Assembly (NCBI GenBank): GCA_019247715.1
Contig: JAFBAO010000006.1
Span: 1-64,000 of the forward strand
Direction: 5' to 3'
From: Caulobacteraceae bacterium
Lineage (GTDB): Bacteria > Pseudomonadota > Alphaproteobacteria > Caulobacterales > Caulobacteraceae
DNA length: 64,000 bases
The translations under genes were made by a program, and so were the position numbers. Below are positions 19,053 to 28,513 of the stretch, one piece after another. Numbering within the stretch: position 1 is the stretch's first letter; each line of letters opens with the position of its first letter. The notes under the pieces are model-generated. The model did not search any database. It saw only the letters and a list, made by a program, of their open reading frames with translations, and was not told the origin of the DNA.

Positions 19053-19813
19053 GCCTCACGTTCAATCTCACCGGCAAGGTGGCCGTCGTCACCGGCGGCA
19101 GCCGGGGCGTCGGCCGCGCCATCATCCAGGGGTTCGCCGTGGCCGGCGCCGACGTGGTCATCGCCAGCCGCAAGCTGGACAACTGCGAGGAGGTCGCCCG
19201 CGAAGTCGAGGCCTCCACAGGCCGCCGCGCCCTGGCGGTGCGCTGCCACGTGGGAGAGTGGAGCGACTGCGACGCCCTGGTCGAGGCGACTTACGCCGCC
19301 TTCGGGCGCTGCCACGTGCTGGTCAACGACGCCGGCATGTCGCCGCTCTACGACAAGGTCGAGGACATCACCGAGGCCTACTACGACAAGGTGCAGGGGG
19401 TGAACCTGAAAGGTCCCTTCCGCCTCGCGGTGGCGTTCGGCTCGCGCATGGCGGCCGGCGATGGCGGCTCGATCATCAACATCGGCTCCATCGGCTCGCT
19501 GCGCCCGGGTTCGCGCGAGATCGTCTACGCCTGCGCAAAGGCTGGCCTGAACGCCCTCACCATCGCCATCGCCGAGGCCTACGGCCCCAAGGTCCGCTCC
19601 AACTGCCTGTTGCCCGGCGCGGTGATGACCGACATCGCCAAGGCCTGGTCGGAGGAGCGCCAGCGCGAGGCGGGGCGCGGCTATCCGCTGGGGCGGCCGG
19701 GCTACCCCGAAGACTACGTCGGGCCGGCGCTCTGGCTGGCCACCGAGGCCTCCGCCTTCGTCACCGGCGAGGTGATCCGGGTGGACGGCGGCGCCTACCG
19801 GCAGATGCCGTAG
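19049..19813 (+). CDS. SDR family oxidoreductase
   Basis: [42 protein letters not shown] ... VNDAG ... [12 protein letters not shown]. Confidence 0.9.
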   Translation: [254 protein letters not shown]

Positions 19814-19847
19814 ACCGACCTCATTTCCGGGTGGTGGGAGGAACAGC

Positions 19848-20666
19848 ATGGCCGCCATGACCGAGCTTGCTGGGCGCGTGGCGCTCGTCACCGGGGGCGC
19901 GAGCGGCATCGGCCTGGGCGCGGCGCAGGCGCTGGCGTCGCGGGGCGTGCGGATCGTGCTCGCCGACATCGACGCGAGGCAGCTGGCGCTGGCGCAGCCG
20001 ACGGTGGCGGCGGAGAGCCTGGCCGTACAGCTCGACGTGTCCGATCGCAGCGCCTGGGCGCGCGCGCGTGCGGAGGCGGAGGCGCGCTTCGGCCAGGTCG
20101 ACATCCTGGTCCAGAGCGCCGGCATCGGTCCGGACGGCCGCTCGCTGGCCGCCATGCAGCCGGAAAGCTTCGACCGGCTGATCCGCATAAACCTAACCGG
20201 CGTCTACAACGGCGTGTCGGCCTTCGCGCCGGGCATGGCGGAGCGGGGGCTCGGCCACATCGTCAACATCGCCTCGGTCGCCGGCCTCATGCCGATCCCG
20301 ACGATCGGAGCCTACGTCGCTGCAAAGTTCGGGGTCGTCGGTCTGAGCGAGACGCTCAGGATCGAGCTCGGGCCGTCGGGAGTCGGGGTGAGCGTGGTCT
20401 GTCCGGGAGGGGTCAGGACTCGGCTGGCCGAGACCACCCGCGCGGCGGGAAGCGACCGCTCCGAAGATTTGCCGGGCGGATCCGCCGCCCGCCCGACAGG
20501 CCGCATTCTGGAACCGATTGAGGTCGGCGCCATGATCGTCCGGGCGATCGAGGAGAATATCGGCCTGGTGATCACCCACCCAGAATCGGACGCCGGAGTG
20601 CGCCAACACGCGGCGGCGATCGAAGCCGCCTACGATTGGGCGCGGACGAACTTCCCGCCGCCCTGA
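19848..20666 (+). CDS. SDR family NAD(P)-dependent oxidoreductase
   Basis: LAGRVALVTGGASGIGLGAAQALASRGVRIVLADID ... YVAAKFGVVGLSETLRIEL. Confidence 0.9.
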   Translation: MAAMTELAGRVALVTGGASGIGLGAAQALASRGVRIVLADIDARQLALAQPTVAAESLAVQLDVSDRSAWARARAEAEARFGQVDILVQSAGIGPDGRSLAAMQPESFDRLIRINLTGVYNGVSAFAPGMAERGLGHIVNIASVAGLMPIPTIGAYVAAKFGVVGLSETLRIELGPSGVGVSVVCPGGVRTRLAETTRAAGSDRSEDLPGGSAARPTGRILEPIEVGAMIVRAIEENIGLVITHPESDAGVRQHAAAIEAAYDWARTNFPPP

Positions 20667-20669
20667 GGA

Positions 20670-21311
20670 TCAGAGCGCCGTCTCGAACGCCGCCTCGGTC
20701 TTGGCGGCCACCTCGTCGCGGGTGACGCCGGGGGCGAGCTCGACGAGGCGCACGGCGCGCGCGCCGCGGGCTACGTCGAACACTCCGAGCTCGGTGATCA
20801 GCAGGTCCACCACCCCGGCGCCGGTGAGCGGCAGGGAGCAGCGCTTCACCAGCTTCGGCGCCCCGGACTTCTCGGTGTGCTCCATCACCACGACCACCCG
20901 GGGCACGCCGGCCACCAGGTCCATGGCCCCGCCCATGCCCTTGACCATCTTGCCGGGCACCATCCAGTTGGCGAGGTCGCCGTTTTCGGCCACCTGCATC
21001 GCGCCGAGGATCGAAAGCTTGATGTGGCCGCCGCGGATCATGGCGAAGCTGTCGGCCGAGGAGACATAGGAGGTCGAAGGCAACTCGGTGACGGTCTGCT
21101 TGCCGGCGTTGATGACGTCCGGGTCGGCCTCGCCCTCGTAGGGGAAGGGGCCCATGCCCAGCATGCCGTTCTCGCTCTGCAGCGTCACCGTGATCCCGGG
21201 CGGGATGTAGTTGGCCACCAGGGTCGGGATGCCGATGCCGAGGTTGACGTAGTAGCCGTCCTTGAGCTCCCGGGCCGCGCGCGCGGCCATCTCCTCGCGG
21301 GTCCAGGCCAT
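20670..21311 (-). CDS. 3-oxoacid CoA-transferase subunit B
   Basis: [90 protein letters not shown]. Confidence 0.93.
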   Translation of the reverse strand: MAWTREEMAARAARELKDGYYVNLGIGIPTLVANYIPPGITVTLQSENGMLGMGPFPYEGEADPDVINAGKQTVTELPSTSYVSSADSFAMIRGGHIKLSILGAMQVAENGDLANWMVPGKMVKGMGGAMDLVAGVPRVVVVMEHTEKSGAPKLVKRCSLPLTGAGVVDLLITELGVFDVARGARAVRLVELAPGVTRDEVAAKTEAAFETAL

Positions 21312-22045
21312 CAGACTTCCTCTCCGGCGCCCGCGCCGGCCTTCGCCCGCGGCCGGGTGGTTAGCCGCTCGATCCGTTTTTCGTAGCCGTGGCCCTCGAG
21401 AATCCGGTCGACGAAGATCCCCGGCGTGTGGATGTGGTCCGGATCGAGATCTCCGACCGCGAACAGATGCTCGACCTCGGCGATGGTGACCTGGCCGGCG
21501 CTGGCGATCATCGGATTGAAGTTCCGCGCCGTCTTCCGATAGACGAGATTGCCCTCGGCGTCGCCCTTCCAGGCCTTGACGATGGAAAGGTCCGCCACCA
21601 GCCCCCGCTCCATCACGTAGAGCGCGCCGTCGAACTCGCGCACCTCCTTGCCCTCGGCCACCTGGGTGCCGACGCCGGTCCTGGTGTAGAAGGCCGGGAT
21701 GCCGGCGCCGCCGGCCCGGATGCGCTCGGCCAGCGTGCCCTGGGGATTGAACTCCACCTCCACCCCGCCCGAAAGATAGAGCTGCTCGAACAGCTTGTTC
21801 TCCCCGACGTAGGAGGAGATCATCTTGCGGATCTGGCCGCTGGCCAGCAGGACGCCGAGGCCGAAGTCGTCGACCCCGCAGTTGTTGGAGATGACCGTCA
21901 GGTTCCTCACGCCCGAATCCCGCAAGGCCGCGATCAGCATCTCGGGGATGCCGCAGAGGCCGAATCCGCCGGCCATGATCGTCATGCCGTCGAACAGGAC
22001 CCCTTCCAGGGCCTGGCCGGCGGCGTCACGCAGCTTGTTGACCAT
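21311..22045 (-). CDS. 3-oxoacid CoA-transferase subunit A
   Basis: [41 protein letters not shown] ... [15 protein letters not shown]. Confidence 0.93.
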   Translation of the reverse strand: MVNKLRDAAGQALEGVLFDGMTIMAGGFGLCGIPEMLIAALRDSGVRNLTVISNNCGVDDFGLGVLLASGQIRKMISSYVGENKLFEQLYLSGGVEVEFNPQGTLAERIRAGGAGIPAFYTRTGVGTQVAEGKEVREFDGALYVMERGLVADLSIVKAWKGDAEGNLVYRKTARNFNPMIASAGQVTIAEVEHLFAVGDLDPDHIHTPGIFVDRILEGHGYEKRIERLTTRPRAKAGAGAGEEV

Positions 22046-22168
22046 GAAATCTCCCGCACTGCACAACGCCAGCTGTGGCGCCGATGGAAGGCGACTTCAA
22101 CCGCCGCCCGTCCGCGCACGCGGGCCTATCGCGCAAACGCGGCAGAACCGCGCCGGGGCCGGGTGTAG

Positions 22169-23107
22169 ATGAGTGAAATCGCAGCGACAAGCGCCGTGGC
22201 GCCGGTCTCGTTCTGTCTCTATAGCGCGGATTTCGACGCCTTCGCGGCTGCGCTCGGCGCCTCCTTCGAACGCTGGGGCTTCGCGGTGGTGAGCGACCAC
22301 GGCCTGGACGATGCCAGGATCACCACGGCCCTCGAGGCCGCCAAGCGTTTCTTCGCCCTTCCCGAGGCGGTGAAGCTTCGCTACCGGATCCGCGGCGCGG
22401 CCGGTCAGCGGGGCTACACGCCTTTCGGGGTAGAGACGGCCAAGGGCGCGGCGGATTTCGATCTCAAAGAGTTCTGGCACGTCGGCCGCGAGAGCTGCGC
22501 GGAGGCCGGCGGCCTGGCGAACGTCTGGCCGGCGGAGGTCTCCGGGTTCCGGGAGGCGACGCTGTGGCTCTACGAGGCCCTGGAGGGGCTTGGCGACGCC
22601 CTTCTGGAAGCCATCGCCCGGCGCCTCGGGCTGGAGCGGCGGTTCTTCGCCCCGACCACGCATCTGGGCGACAGCGTCCTACGCCTGCTGCATTACCCGC
22701 CCGCCGGCTTCGAAGGGCCGAACCTCCGCGCCGCCCCGCACGAGGACATCAACACCATCACCCTGCTGCTGGGGGCCGAGGAGGGGGGCCTTCAGATCCG
22801 CGGGCGCGACGGCGCCTGGACCCCGATCAACCCGCCGCCGGGGGCGGTGGTCTGCAACATCGGCGACATGCTGCAGCGCCTGACCAACCACGTGCTGCCC
22901 TCGACCACCCACCGCGTGGTCAATCCGACCCCGAAGCGGCGCGGCGCGGCGCGCTACTCCACGCCCTTCTTCCTGCATTTCGCGCCGGACTATGTGATCG
23001 AGACCCTGCCCTCCTGCGTGGGTCCGGGGCGGCCGAACCGCTACCCCACCCCGATCACCGCCCGTGGATACCTGCAAGAGCGCCTGCGGGAGATCCGCCT
23101 GCTGTAG
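22169..23107 (+). CDS. Isopenicillin N synthase-like 2OG-Fe(II)/Fe(II) oxygenase
   Basis: LLHYPPAGFEGPNLRAAPHEDINTITLLLGAEEGGLQI ... VVCNIGDMLQRLTNHVLPSTTHRVVNP ... RYSTPFFLHF. Confidence 0.88.
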   Translation: MSEIAATSAVAPVSFCLYSADFDAFAAALGASFERWGFAVVSDHGLDDARITTALEAAKRFFALPEAVKLRYRIRGAAGQRGYTPFGVETAKGAADFDLKEFWHVGRESCAEAGGLANVWPAEVSGFREATLWLYEALEGLGDALLEAIARRLGLERRFFAPTTHLGDSVLRLLHYPPAGFEGPNLRAAPHEDINTITLLLGAEEGGLQIRGRDGAWTPINPPPGAVVCNIGDMLQRLTNHVLPSTTHRVVNPTPKRRGAARYSTPFFLHFAPDYVIETLPSCVGPGRPNRYPTPITARGYLQERLREIRLL

Positions 23108-24134
23108 CGGCCCTGGGCCCGCTACGGGGCCTGGGCGCGGGGGCCCCATAGAAGTCGCGGCAGAACGGGCCCCACCAGAAGGTCTTGCCGAGGCCCCGGA
23201 CGGCCCGGTCGAGCGCCAGCGCCCGGTCGGGGGCGCGCGTCAGCCACTTGCCGGCGGCGATCGGGCCGAAGACGAGCGCCTGGCCGAGGCCGACGCTCAT
23301 CCAGTAGGCGACGCCGGCCACATCGCGCCGGCCGGTGACGCAGGCGCGGGTCGGTCCCTGGCCATAGGCGAAGGCGCGGGCGAGGGCGTAGCCGAGTGTC
23401 AGCCGCTCGGGCGTCGGATCCTCGTACACCAGGGCGTCCGGGGCCCAGGCGAACCGGGCGCCCGCCCGCTTCATGGCGGCGAACAGCAGGTCGTCCTCGC
23501 CCCCGGTGCGGTTGCGGCCCTCGGCGAACGGCCGGCCAGGATGCGGCAGGGCCGCCCGGCGCAGCAGGCTGTCGCCGCAGCCGTAGTAGTGCGCGATCAG
23601 CCCCTCTTCCGACGGCCCCTCCCGCGAGAAGAACCGCTCCAGGTAGAGGCGGTGATCGCCCACCCGTTCGGGGGCCCGGCCGCGCACCGGCCCGAACACC
23701 ACGTCGGCCTCGAACCGGGCCTGGGTCCGGAGCAGGGCCGCGAGCCAGCCGGGGAAGGCTTCCTCGTCGTCGTCGAGGAAGGCGATCAGTCCGCCGGTCG
23801 CCACCGCCAGGGCCGCGTTGCGGGCGTTCGAGACCCCAGGGGCCGGCTCGTGGACGTAGACGAGGTGGAAAGGCGCCTCGGCCGCCAGGGCCCGGGCCAA
23901 GGGCTCGGCCGAGGGTGTCTCGTCGTTGTCGACGATCACCAGCTCGAGCTCGGCCAAGCGGACGCCGGATTGGCGGAAGGCCGAGCGGACGGCGCGCGCT
24001 AGGCCGGAGGGCCGTCTCTGGGTGGGGATCACGATGCTGACCCGAGCGGCGGCCCCCTGTCCGGTTCCGGAACAGGGCCGGGCGCGCAGGGCGATGTCCG
24101 TCCGGGCCGGCTGCATGGGAGGGGTGGTGAGCAA
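23055..24134 (-). CDS. Glycosyltransferase family 2
   Basis: ARVSIVIPTQRRPSGLARAVRSAF ... LVIVDNDETPSAEPLARAL ... ARNAALAVATGGLIAFLDDDEEAFPGWLAALL. Confidence 0.85.
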   Translation of the reverse strand: MLTTPPMQPARTDIALRARPCSGTGQGAAARVSIVIPTQRRPSGLARAVRSAFRQSGVRLAELELVIVDNDETPSAEPLARALAAEAPFHLVYVHEPAPGVSNARNAALAVATGGLIAFLDDDEEAFPGWLAALLRTQARFEADVVFGPVRGRAPERVGDHRLYLERFFSREGPSEEGLIAHYYGCGDSLLRRAALPHPGRPFAEGRNRTGGEDDLLFAAMKRAGARFAWAPDALVYEDPTPERLTLGYALARAFAYGQGPTRACVTGRRDVAGVAYWMSVGLGQALVFGPIAAGKWLTRAPDRALALDRAVRGLGKTFWWGPFCRDFYGAPAPRPRSGPRAATAGGSPAGALAGIHGR

Positions 24135-24212
24135 GCCGCGTGCCGGCTGCGCGCGGCGTGACGCCGGGCCCGGGCCGGGCTAGAGGGGCGTCCGCGATTT
24201 GCGAAGGATCCC

Positions 24213-25286
24213 ATGCGTCTGCCGCAGGCCAGGCTCGATCAGGTGCTGGACCGCTTCCACGAGGTGGAGGCGCGGATGGCGGCCGCCTCGGACGGGGCGG
24301 AGATCGTCCGGCTCGCCAAGGAACACGCCGAGCTGAAGCCGGTGGCCGATGCGGCCGCCGAGCTCGCCAAGGTCCGCGCCGACCGGGCCGAGGCCGAGGA
24401 GATGGCCGGGTCCGAAGACGCCCCGCTGGCCGGCTACGCCCGCGAGGAGCTGGCGGCGCTGGACGCCTCCCTGCCGGAGCTGGAGCGGGCCCTGGCCCTG
24501 AAGCTCGCCCCCCGCGACGCCGACGAGAACGCCTCGGCCATCCTGGAGGTGCGGGCCGGGACGGGGGGCGACGAGGCGGCCCTGTTCGCCGGCGACCTCT
24601 TCCGGATGTACCAGCGCTATGCGGCGGGGCATGGGTGGAAGGTCGAGGTGGAAAGCGCCTCGGAGGGGGAGGCGGGGGGCTACAAGGAGATCATCGCCTC
24701 CATCTCCGGCGAGGGTGTGTTCGGGCGCCTCAAGTTCGAGAGCGGCGTCCACCGGGTGCAGCGGGTGCCCGAGACCGAGGCGCAGGGCCGCATCCACACC
24801 TCGGCCGCCACCGTCGCGGTGCTGCCCGAGCCCGAGGACGTGGACATCGAGATCAACGACGCCGACCTGCGGATCGACACCTACCGCTCGTCGGGGGCCG
24901 GCGGCCAGCACGTGAACAAGACCGACTCGGCGGTCCGCATCACCCACCTGCCCACCGGCATCGTGGTGACCTCGTCCGAGAAGTCGCAGCACCAGAACCG
25001 AGCCCGGGCCATGAAGGTGCTCAAGGCCAAGCTCTACGAGCAGAAGCGCGAGGCGCTGGCTGCCGAGCGCTCGGAGGCGCGGCGCAGCCAGGTGGGCTCC
25101 GGCGACCGCTCCGAGCGGATCCGCACCTACAACTTCCCGCAAGGGCGGGTCACCGACCACCGGATCGGGCTCACCCTCTACAACCTGCCCAAGATCGTCG
25201 AGGGCGAGGCGCTGGACGAGGTGATCGGCCCCCTGATCGCCGAGGACCAGGCCGCCCGGCTGGCGAGCCTGGAGGACGGCGGCTGA
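24213..25286 (+). CDS. prfA: Peptide chain release factor 1
   Basis: [31 protein letters not shown] (GGQ motif) and [25 protein letters not shown]. Confidence 0.96.
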   Translation: MRLPQARLDQVLDRFHEVEARMAAASDGAEIVRLAKEHAELKPVADAAAELAKVRADRAEAEEMAGSEDAPLAGYAREELAALDASLPELERALALKLAPRDADENASAILEVRAGTGGDEAALFAGDLFRMYQRYAAGHGWKVEVESASEGEAGGYKEIIASISGEGVFGRLKFESGVHRVQRVPETEAQGRIHTSAATVAVLPEPEDVDIEINDADLRIDTYRSSGAGGQHVNKTDSAVRITHLPTGIVVTSSEKSQHQNRARAMKVLKAKLYEQKREALAAERSEARRSQVGSGDRSERIRTYNFPQGRVTDHRIGLTLYNLPKIVEGEALDEVIGPLIAEDQAARLASLEDGG

Positions 25287-25323
25287 CGGGGCTTGTCGTG
25301 CAGCGGGGCGAACGACTGCCCTG

Positions 25324-26502
25324 TTAGCGGGCCCGGGGGACAAAATGCAGACTGGTGGCGAATCCTTCAGGGGATCTGGTTCGCACGAGCTCGCCGCGCA
25401 CCTGCGCCGCCAGCGCCTTGACCAGCTTCGACCCCGATCCGTCGCTCTCACCACGCTCGCCATGGCCCTTGCCGGTGTCAGCTACGGTGAGGGTGGCCAT
25501 CCGGCGCGGACCTGCCGCATGCAACTCCACGCGGATGGCGCCGCCGTCGGGGCCGAAGGCGTGCTTGAGGCTGTTGGTGACCAGTTCGTTGACGATCAGG
25601 CCGACGGCGACAGCCTGTTCAATGGAGACGTTCGCCTCATCGCATTTCACCTCGATGGTGACCTTGTCGCTGATGGGCACGAAGGCGCTGGAGAGCACCC
25701 GCAGATAGGCCGCCAGGCCCACGACCTCGCCTGTGCGGCCCGGTGAGAGCTGATCGTGGGCCAGCGACATCGCCATGATCCCGTTGGCGATCTTGTTCAG
25801 CAGGTCGCGCCCCACTTCCGTAGACGCAGCCGGCATGCGCAGAGCGATCATGCCAAGGATGGTCTGGAAGTTGTTCTTCACGCGATGCTGCATCTCGCGC
25901 AGCAGCAATTCACGTTTCTCGATCTCCTGAACCATGGAGATCGCAGCGCGCTCCCGTCCGGCCTCCTCGTCCGCTCGCCGGATCGTCAGGCCGACCAGGG
26001 CGGCGACTGCGGCCATGAAGGTGACCTCGTCGTCGTCGAAGTCCCGCGGGATGGCGCTGTCGACTTCGATGACACCCCAGGCGGCCCCGCCGACGAGGAT
26101 CGGCACATTCATCAGCGACACGATGCCGTGGGTCTGCAAGACTTCGGATTGGCGGAACTCGGCGCCGTGGCGCATGTCCGAGACCACCACCGGCTGGCCA
26201 GTCTGGAATGCCCGTCCCACCGACGAGGCGAGGTCGGTCGCGAACGCCGCGCTATTGACGATCCCTGGATCCCATCCGACCCCGGCTTCCATCAGGAGGT
26301 CGTTGTGCTCCCGCCGGTAGCGCAGCAGCTTGGCGCGCTCGATCTCGAGGGTCGCGGCGACCCGTAGGATCGCCTCATCCAGAAAGGATTGCAGATCGAG
26401 GCTCGCGGCGGCGGATTGCGCGAGGCCGGTCAGAACGCGCCGGTGGTCGCGCAGCCTGGCGATTTCGTCCCGACGACGGGCGCTGTTGCTCCGGCGGGGC
26501 AT
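25324..26502 (-). CDS. GAF-domain sensor histidine kinase (HisKA_2 family)
   Basis: GAF-like N-terminus; ELLLREMQHRVKNNFQTILGMIALRMP (HisKA_2 H-box); IVNELVTNSLKHAFGPDGGAIRVEL ... LTVADTGKGH. Confidence 0.88.
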   Translation of the reverse strand: MPRRSNSARRRDEIARLRDHRRVLTGLAQSAAASLDLQSFLDEAILRVAATLEIERAKLLRYRREHNDLLMEAGVGWDPGIVNSAAFATDLASSVGRAFQTGQPVVVSDMRHGAEFRQSEVLQTHGIVSLMNVPILVGGAAWGVIEVDSAIPRDFDDDEVTFMAAVAALVGLTIRRADEEAGRERAAISMVQEIEKRELLLREMQHRVKNNFQTILGMIALRMPAASTEVGRDLLNKIANGIMAMSLAHDQLSPGRTGEVVGLAAYLRVLSSAFVPISDKVTIEVKCDEANVSIEQAVAVGLIVNELVTNSLKHAFGPDGGAIRVELHAAGPRRMATLTVADTGKGHGERGESDGSGSKLVKALAAQVRGELVRTRSPEGFATSLHFVPRAR

Positions 26503-26573
26503 CCAATTCGAACGTCGATGTTGGCGAAACGTTCGATAATCACTCGCGAACCGTTTTCCTGGCCGTGAAGCTC

Positions 26574-26598
26574 GGAACGCCGTGCGCGAGACGATGTT
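26574..26598 (+). promoter_or_regulatory. EcfG/sigma-T-like promoter match upstream of the phasin gene (GGAAC-N17-GTT)
   Basis: ggaac at 26574-26578, 17-nt spacer, gtttt from 26596; phasin ATG at 26652. Confidence 0.45.
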
Positions 26599-26651
26599 TT
26601 GAATCTGCTGGCGGGGTCCTTGGCAAATCGAACAGTGAGCAGAGCACCACC

Positions 26652-27224
26652 ATGGCGGACCAATCGAACGCGCCGGAAGGAAAAGCCCCGGGCGCGCAGA
26701 CCAGGAGCGAGGGCCGGGGCGATATGCGGGGGCGCGAGCCGGACAGGCTCGACTTCTCCGCCGAGCAAGGCGTCCAGGCGGCCCGCACGGCCGCCCGAGT
26801 CAACGCGCAACTCATAGAGCGCAACGTCGAATCCGCACAGCAGGCCATGAAGATCGGCCTGCAGACGACTACCCGCGCTTTCGAGAGCCTCGCGAAGGTT
26901 ATGACCGAAACCTTCAGCCTGGACGGCGCGCAGGGCGAGCCGGAGGAGATGGCCCAGAACATCCAGGCCGCGTCGCAGGCCGGGGCGGGACTGACTATCG
27001 CCGCCCAGGAGGCCTCGCGTGAGTGGCTCGATCTGGCGCGTCGAGGCATGGAGGCGAACCTGGAAGCCTTCCGCGAGTTGACCAGCTGTCGCTCCGTGCA
27101 CGACGTCGCGTCGGTGCAGAGCAAGCTTGTCCGTCGAGCGTTTGAGGAGGCGGTGCATGCGGGACAGACCATCGTCAGCCGGTCCCAGCGCAGCTTGGAG
27201 GAAGCCAGTCGCAGCCTGAGGTGA
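26652..27224 (+). CDS. Phasin family protein
   Basis: FSAEQGVQAARTAARVNAQLIERNVESAQQAMKIGLQTTTRAFESLAKVMTETFSLDGAQGEPEEMAQNIQAASQAGAGLTIAAQEASREWLDLARRGMEANLEAFRELTSCRS. Confidence 0.8.
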   Translation: MADQSNAPEGKAPGAQTRSEGRGDMRGREPDRLDFSAEQGVQAARTAARVNAQLIERNVESAQQAMKIGLQTTTRAFESLAKVMTETFSLDGAQGEPEEMAQNIQAASQAGAGLTIAAQEASREWLDLARRGMEANLEAFRELTSCRSVHDVASVQSKLVRRAFEEAVHAGQTIVSRSQRSLEEASRSLR

Positions 27225-27274
27225 GCACGGACCGTCAGGGCGGCCTTGTCGCTCTGATCCCCACGGAGCGAAGG

Positions 27275-27304
27275 AGAGCTCCCGGACTGAGCGCCGGGGG
27301 CTCT
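27275..27304 (+). terminator. Hairpin downstream of the phasin gene
   Basis: agagctcccgg - actgagcg - ccgggggctct: 11-bp stem with one G-U pair, followed by tctcgat; no clean T-tract. Confidence 0.4.
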
Positions 27305-27584
27305 TCTCGATCCGACAGTCGCCGTTCCCGCCTCTCGATGATCCCTACGACCACCGGAGCCCGCGGCTGCGGGTGCTGACGGGCCGGCGCTCCGCAAATC
27401 TGCGGATATTCCGACAGCCTCGCGTCCACTAGCCGACTGGGGTCCAAACGGCCTAGCCCCAGCCCCCTCCCAGGCGCAAGAGAGCCCCCGGAACCACCGG
27501 TGGTCGGCCTCGATCCGCCGTCGGGCCGACGCCGAATGGCGCTCCCGTCACAGCATCATCGTCGCGGGTTCCCTCTTCGTGGCT

Positions 27585-27610
27585 GGAACTAAGGTCTTTC
27601 CCGCCTCGTT
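27585..27610 (+). promoter_or_regulatory. EcfG/sigma-T-like promoter match (GGAAC-N17-CGTT)
   Basis: ggaac 27585-27589, 17-nt spacer, cgtt 27607-27610; downstream ATG at 27666. Confidence 0.5.
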
Positions 27611-27665
27611 TGTTGCCGTACGGACAACCGGCGGGCCTGCGGCCATCGCCAGGAGAGGTGATACT

Positions 27666-28130
27666 ATGAAAACTCTTACTTCTGCATTCGCACTGAGTTC
27701 GTTTCTCGCTACTATGGGCTTAAGCTCAATGATGCCGATGGTGGTGAACGCCGATTCGGTCGAAAAGACCTATGTCGCCTGTAATCAGTACGGCGACTGC
27801 TGGCGGGTGCACAAAAGGTATGCTTATGGGCCCGACGCGCCGATCACCTACTACAATTCCGATTGGTACGACGCCCACCAAAACGACGAGCATGTGCACT
27901 GGCGCCCCGACCCGGACAACGACCGTGGGTACTACGAGCAGGGCGGGCGTTGGCGCCCGGATCCGGGCGCGCGCGCCCTGGCGGGCGGAGCGACGGGCGC
28001 CGGCGTGGGCGCGGCGATCGGGTGTATCGTGACGCTTCCGATCGGATGCGCCCCTGGCGCGGCGGTTGGCGCCGCCGTGGGTGGCGGCACGGGCGCCGTC
28101 GCCGGCGCAGCCTCGACGCCGCACGACTAG
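27666..28130 (+). CDS. Exported glycine-zipper protein
   Basis: N-terminal signal MKTLTSAFALSSFLATMGLSSMMPMVVNA; W/Y/D-rich middle; GGATGAGVGAAIGC...GAAVGAAVGGGTGAVAG glycine zipper at the C-terminus. Confidence 0.7.
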   Translation: MKTLTSAFALSSFLATMGLSSMMPMVVNADSVEKTYVACNQYGDCWRVHKRYAYGPDAPITYYNSDWYDAHQNDEHVHWRPDPDNDRGYYEQGGRWRPDPGARALAGGATGAGVGAAIGCIVTLPIGCAPGAAVGAAVGGGTGAVAGAASTPHD

Positions 28131-28171
28131 CCGAACCCTCGCGCCGATCGGAGCGGCCGCTTCGGCGGCCA

Positions 28172-28235
28172 TCCGCGTCGACGCCCCAGAGGAGGTCCGG
28201 ACAGGTCCAGACCTCCTCTGGGGCGTTGGCGTGGG
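28172..28235 (+). other. Long intergenic hairpin (perfect 17-bp core stem)
   Basis: acgccccagaggaggtc (28181-28197) and gacctcctctggggcgt (28210-28226) are perfect inverted repeats with a 12-nt loop; further pairing outward on the + strand using G-U wobbles. Confidence 0.8.
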
Positions 28236-28513
28236 GGAGACCGGAACACGCGCATGGGAAGGCTTTCCGGTGGTCCGCTCTTCGGCCTCGACAAGGGTGA
28301 GCCGAACATGACGGTGGGGCGCGAGGAACTGTCAAAGGCGAGAAAGATGCGTCCGCGATCCGGTGTGACGGCATCAGCAGTTCACGACCCCACTCGGCCC
28401 TTCCCAAGGCCGATCCCGCGTCCCCGCGTGTGTCGGCGCCCTCTGACGGAGTAAGCTTCGGGTTCCCGATTCGGAGCCGGTCGCCGCATGATCGCCGAGC
28501 CTGCGTCCCAGCC

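Noticed and set aside
27235-27447. 70-aa minus ORF after the phasin gene
   Set aside because: Covers the putative terminator hairpin; no protein-like features.
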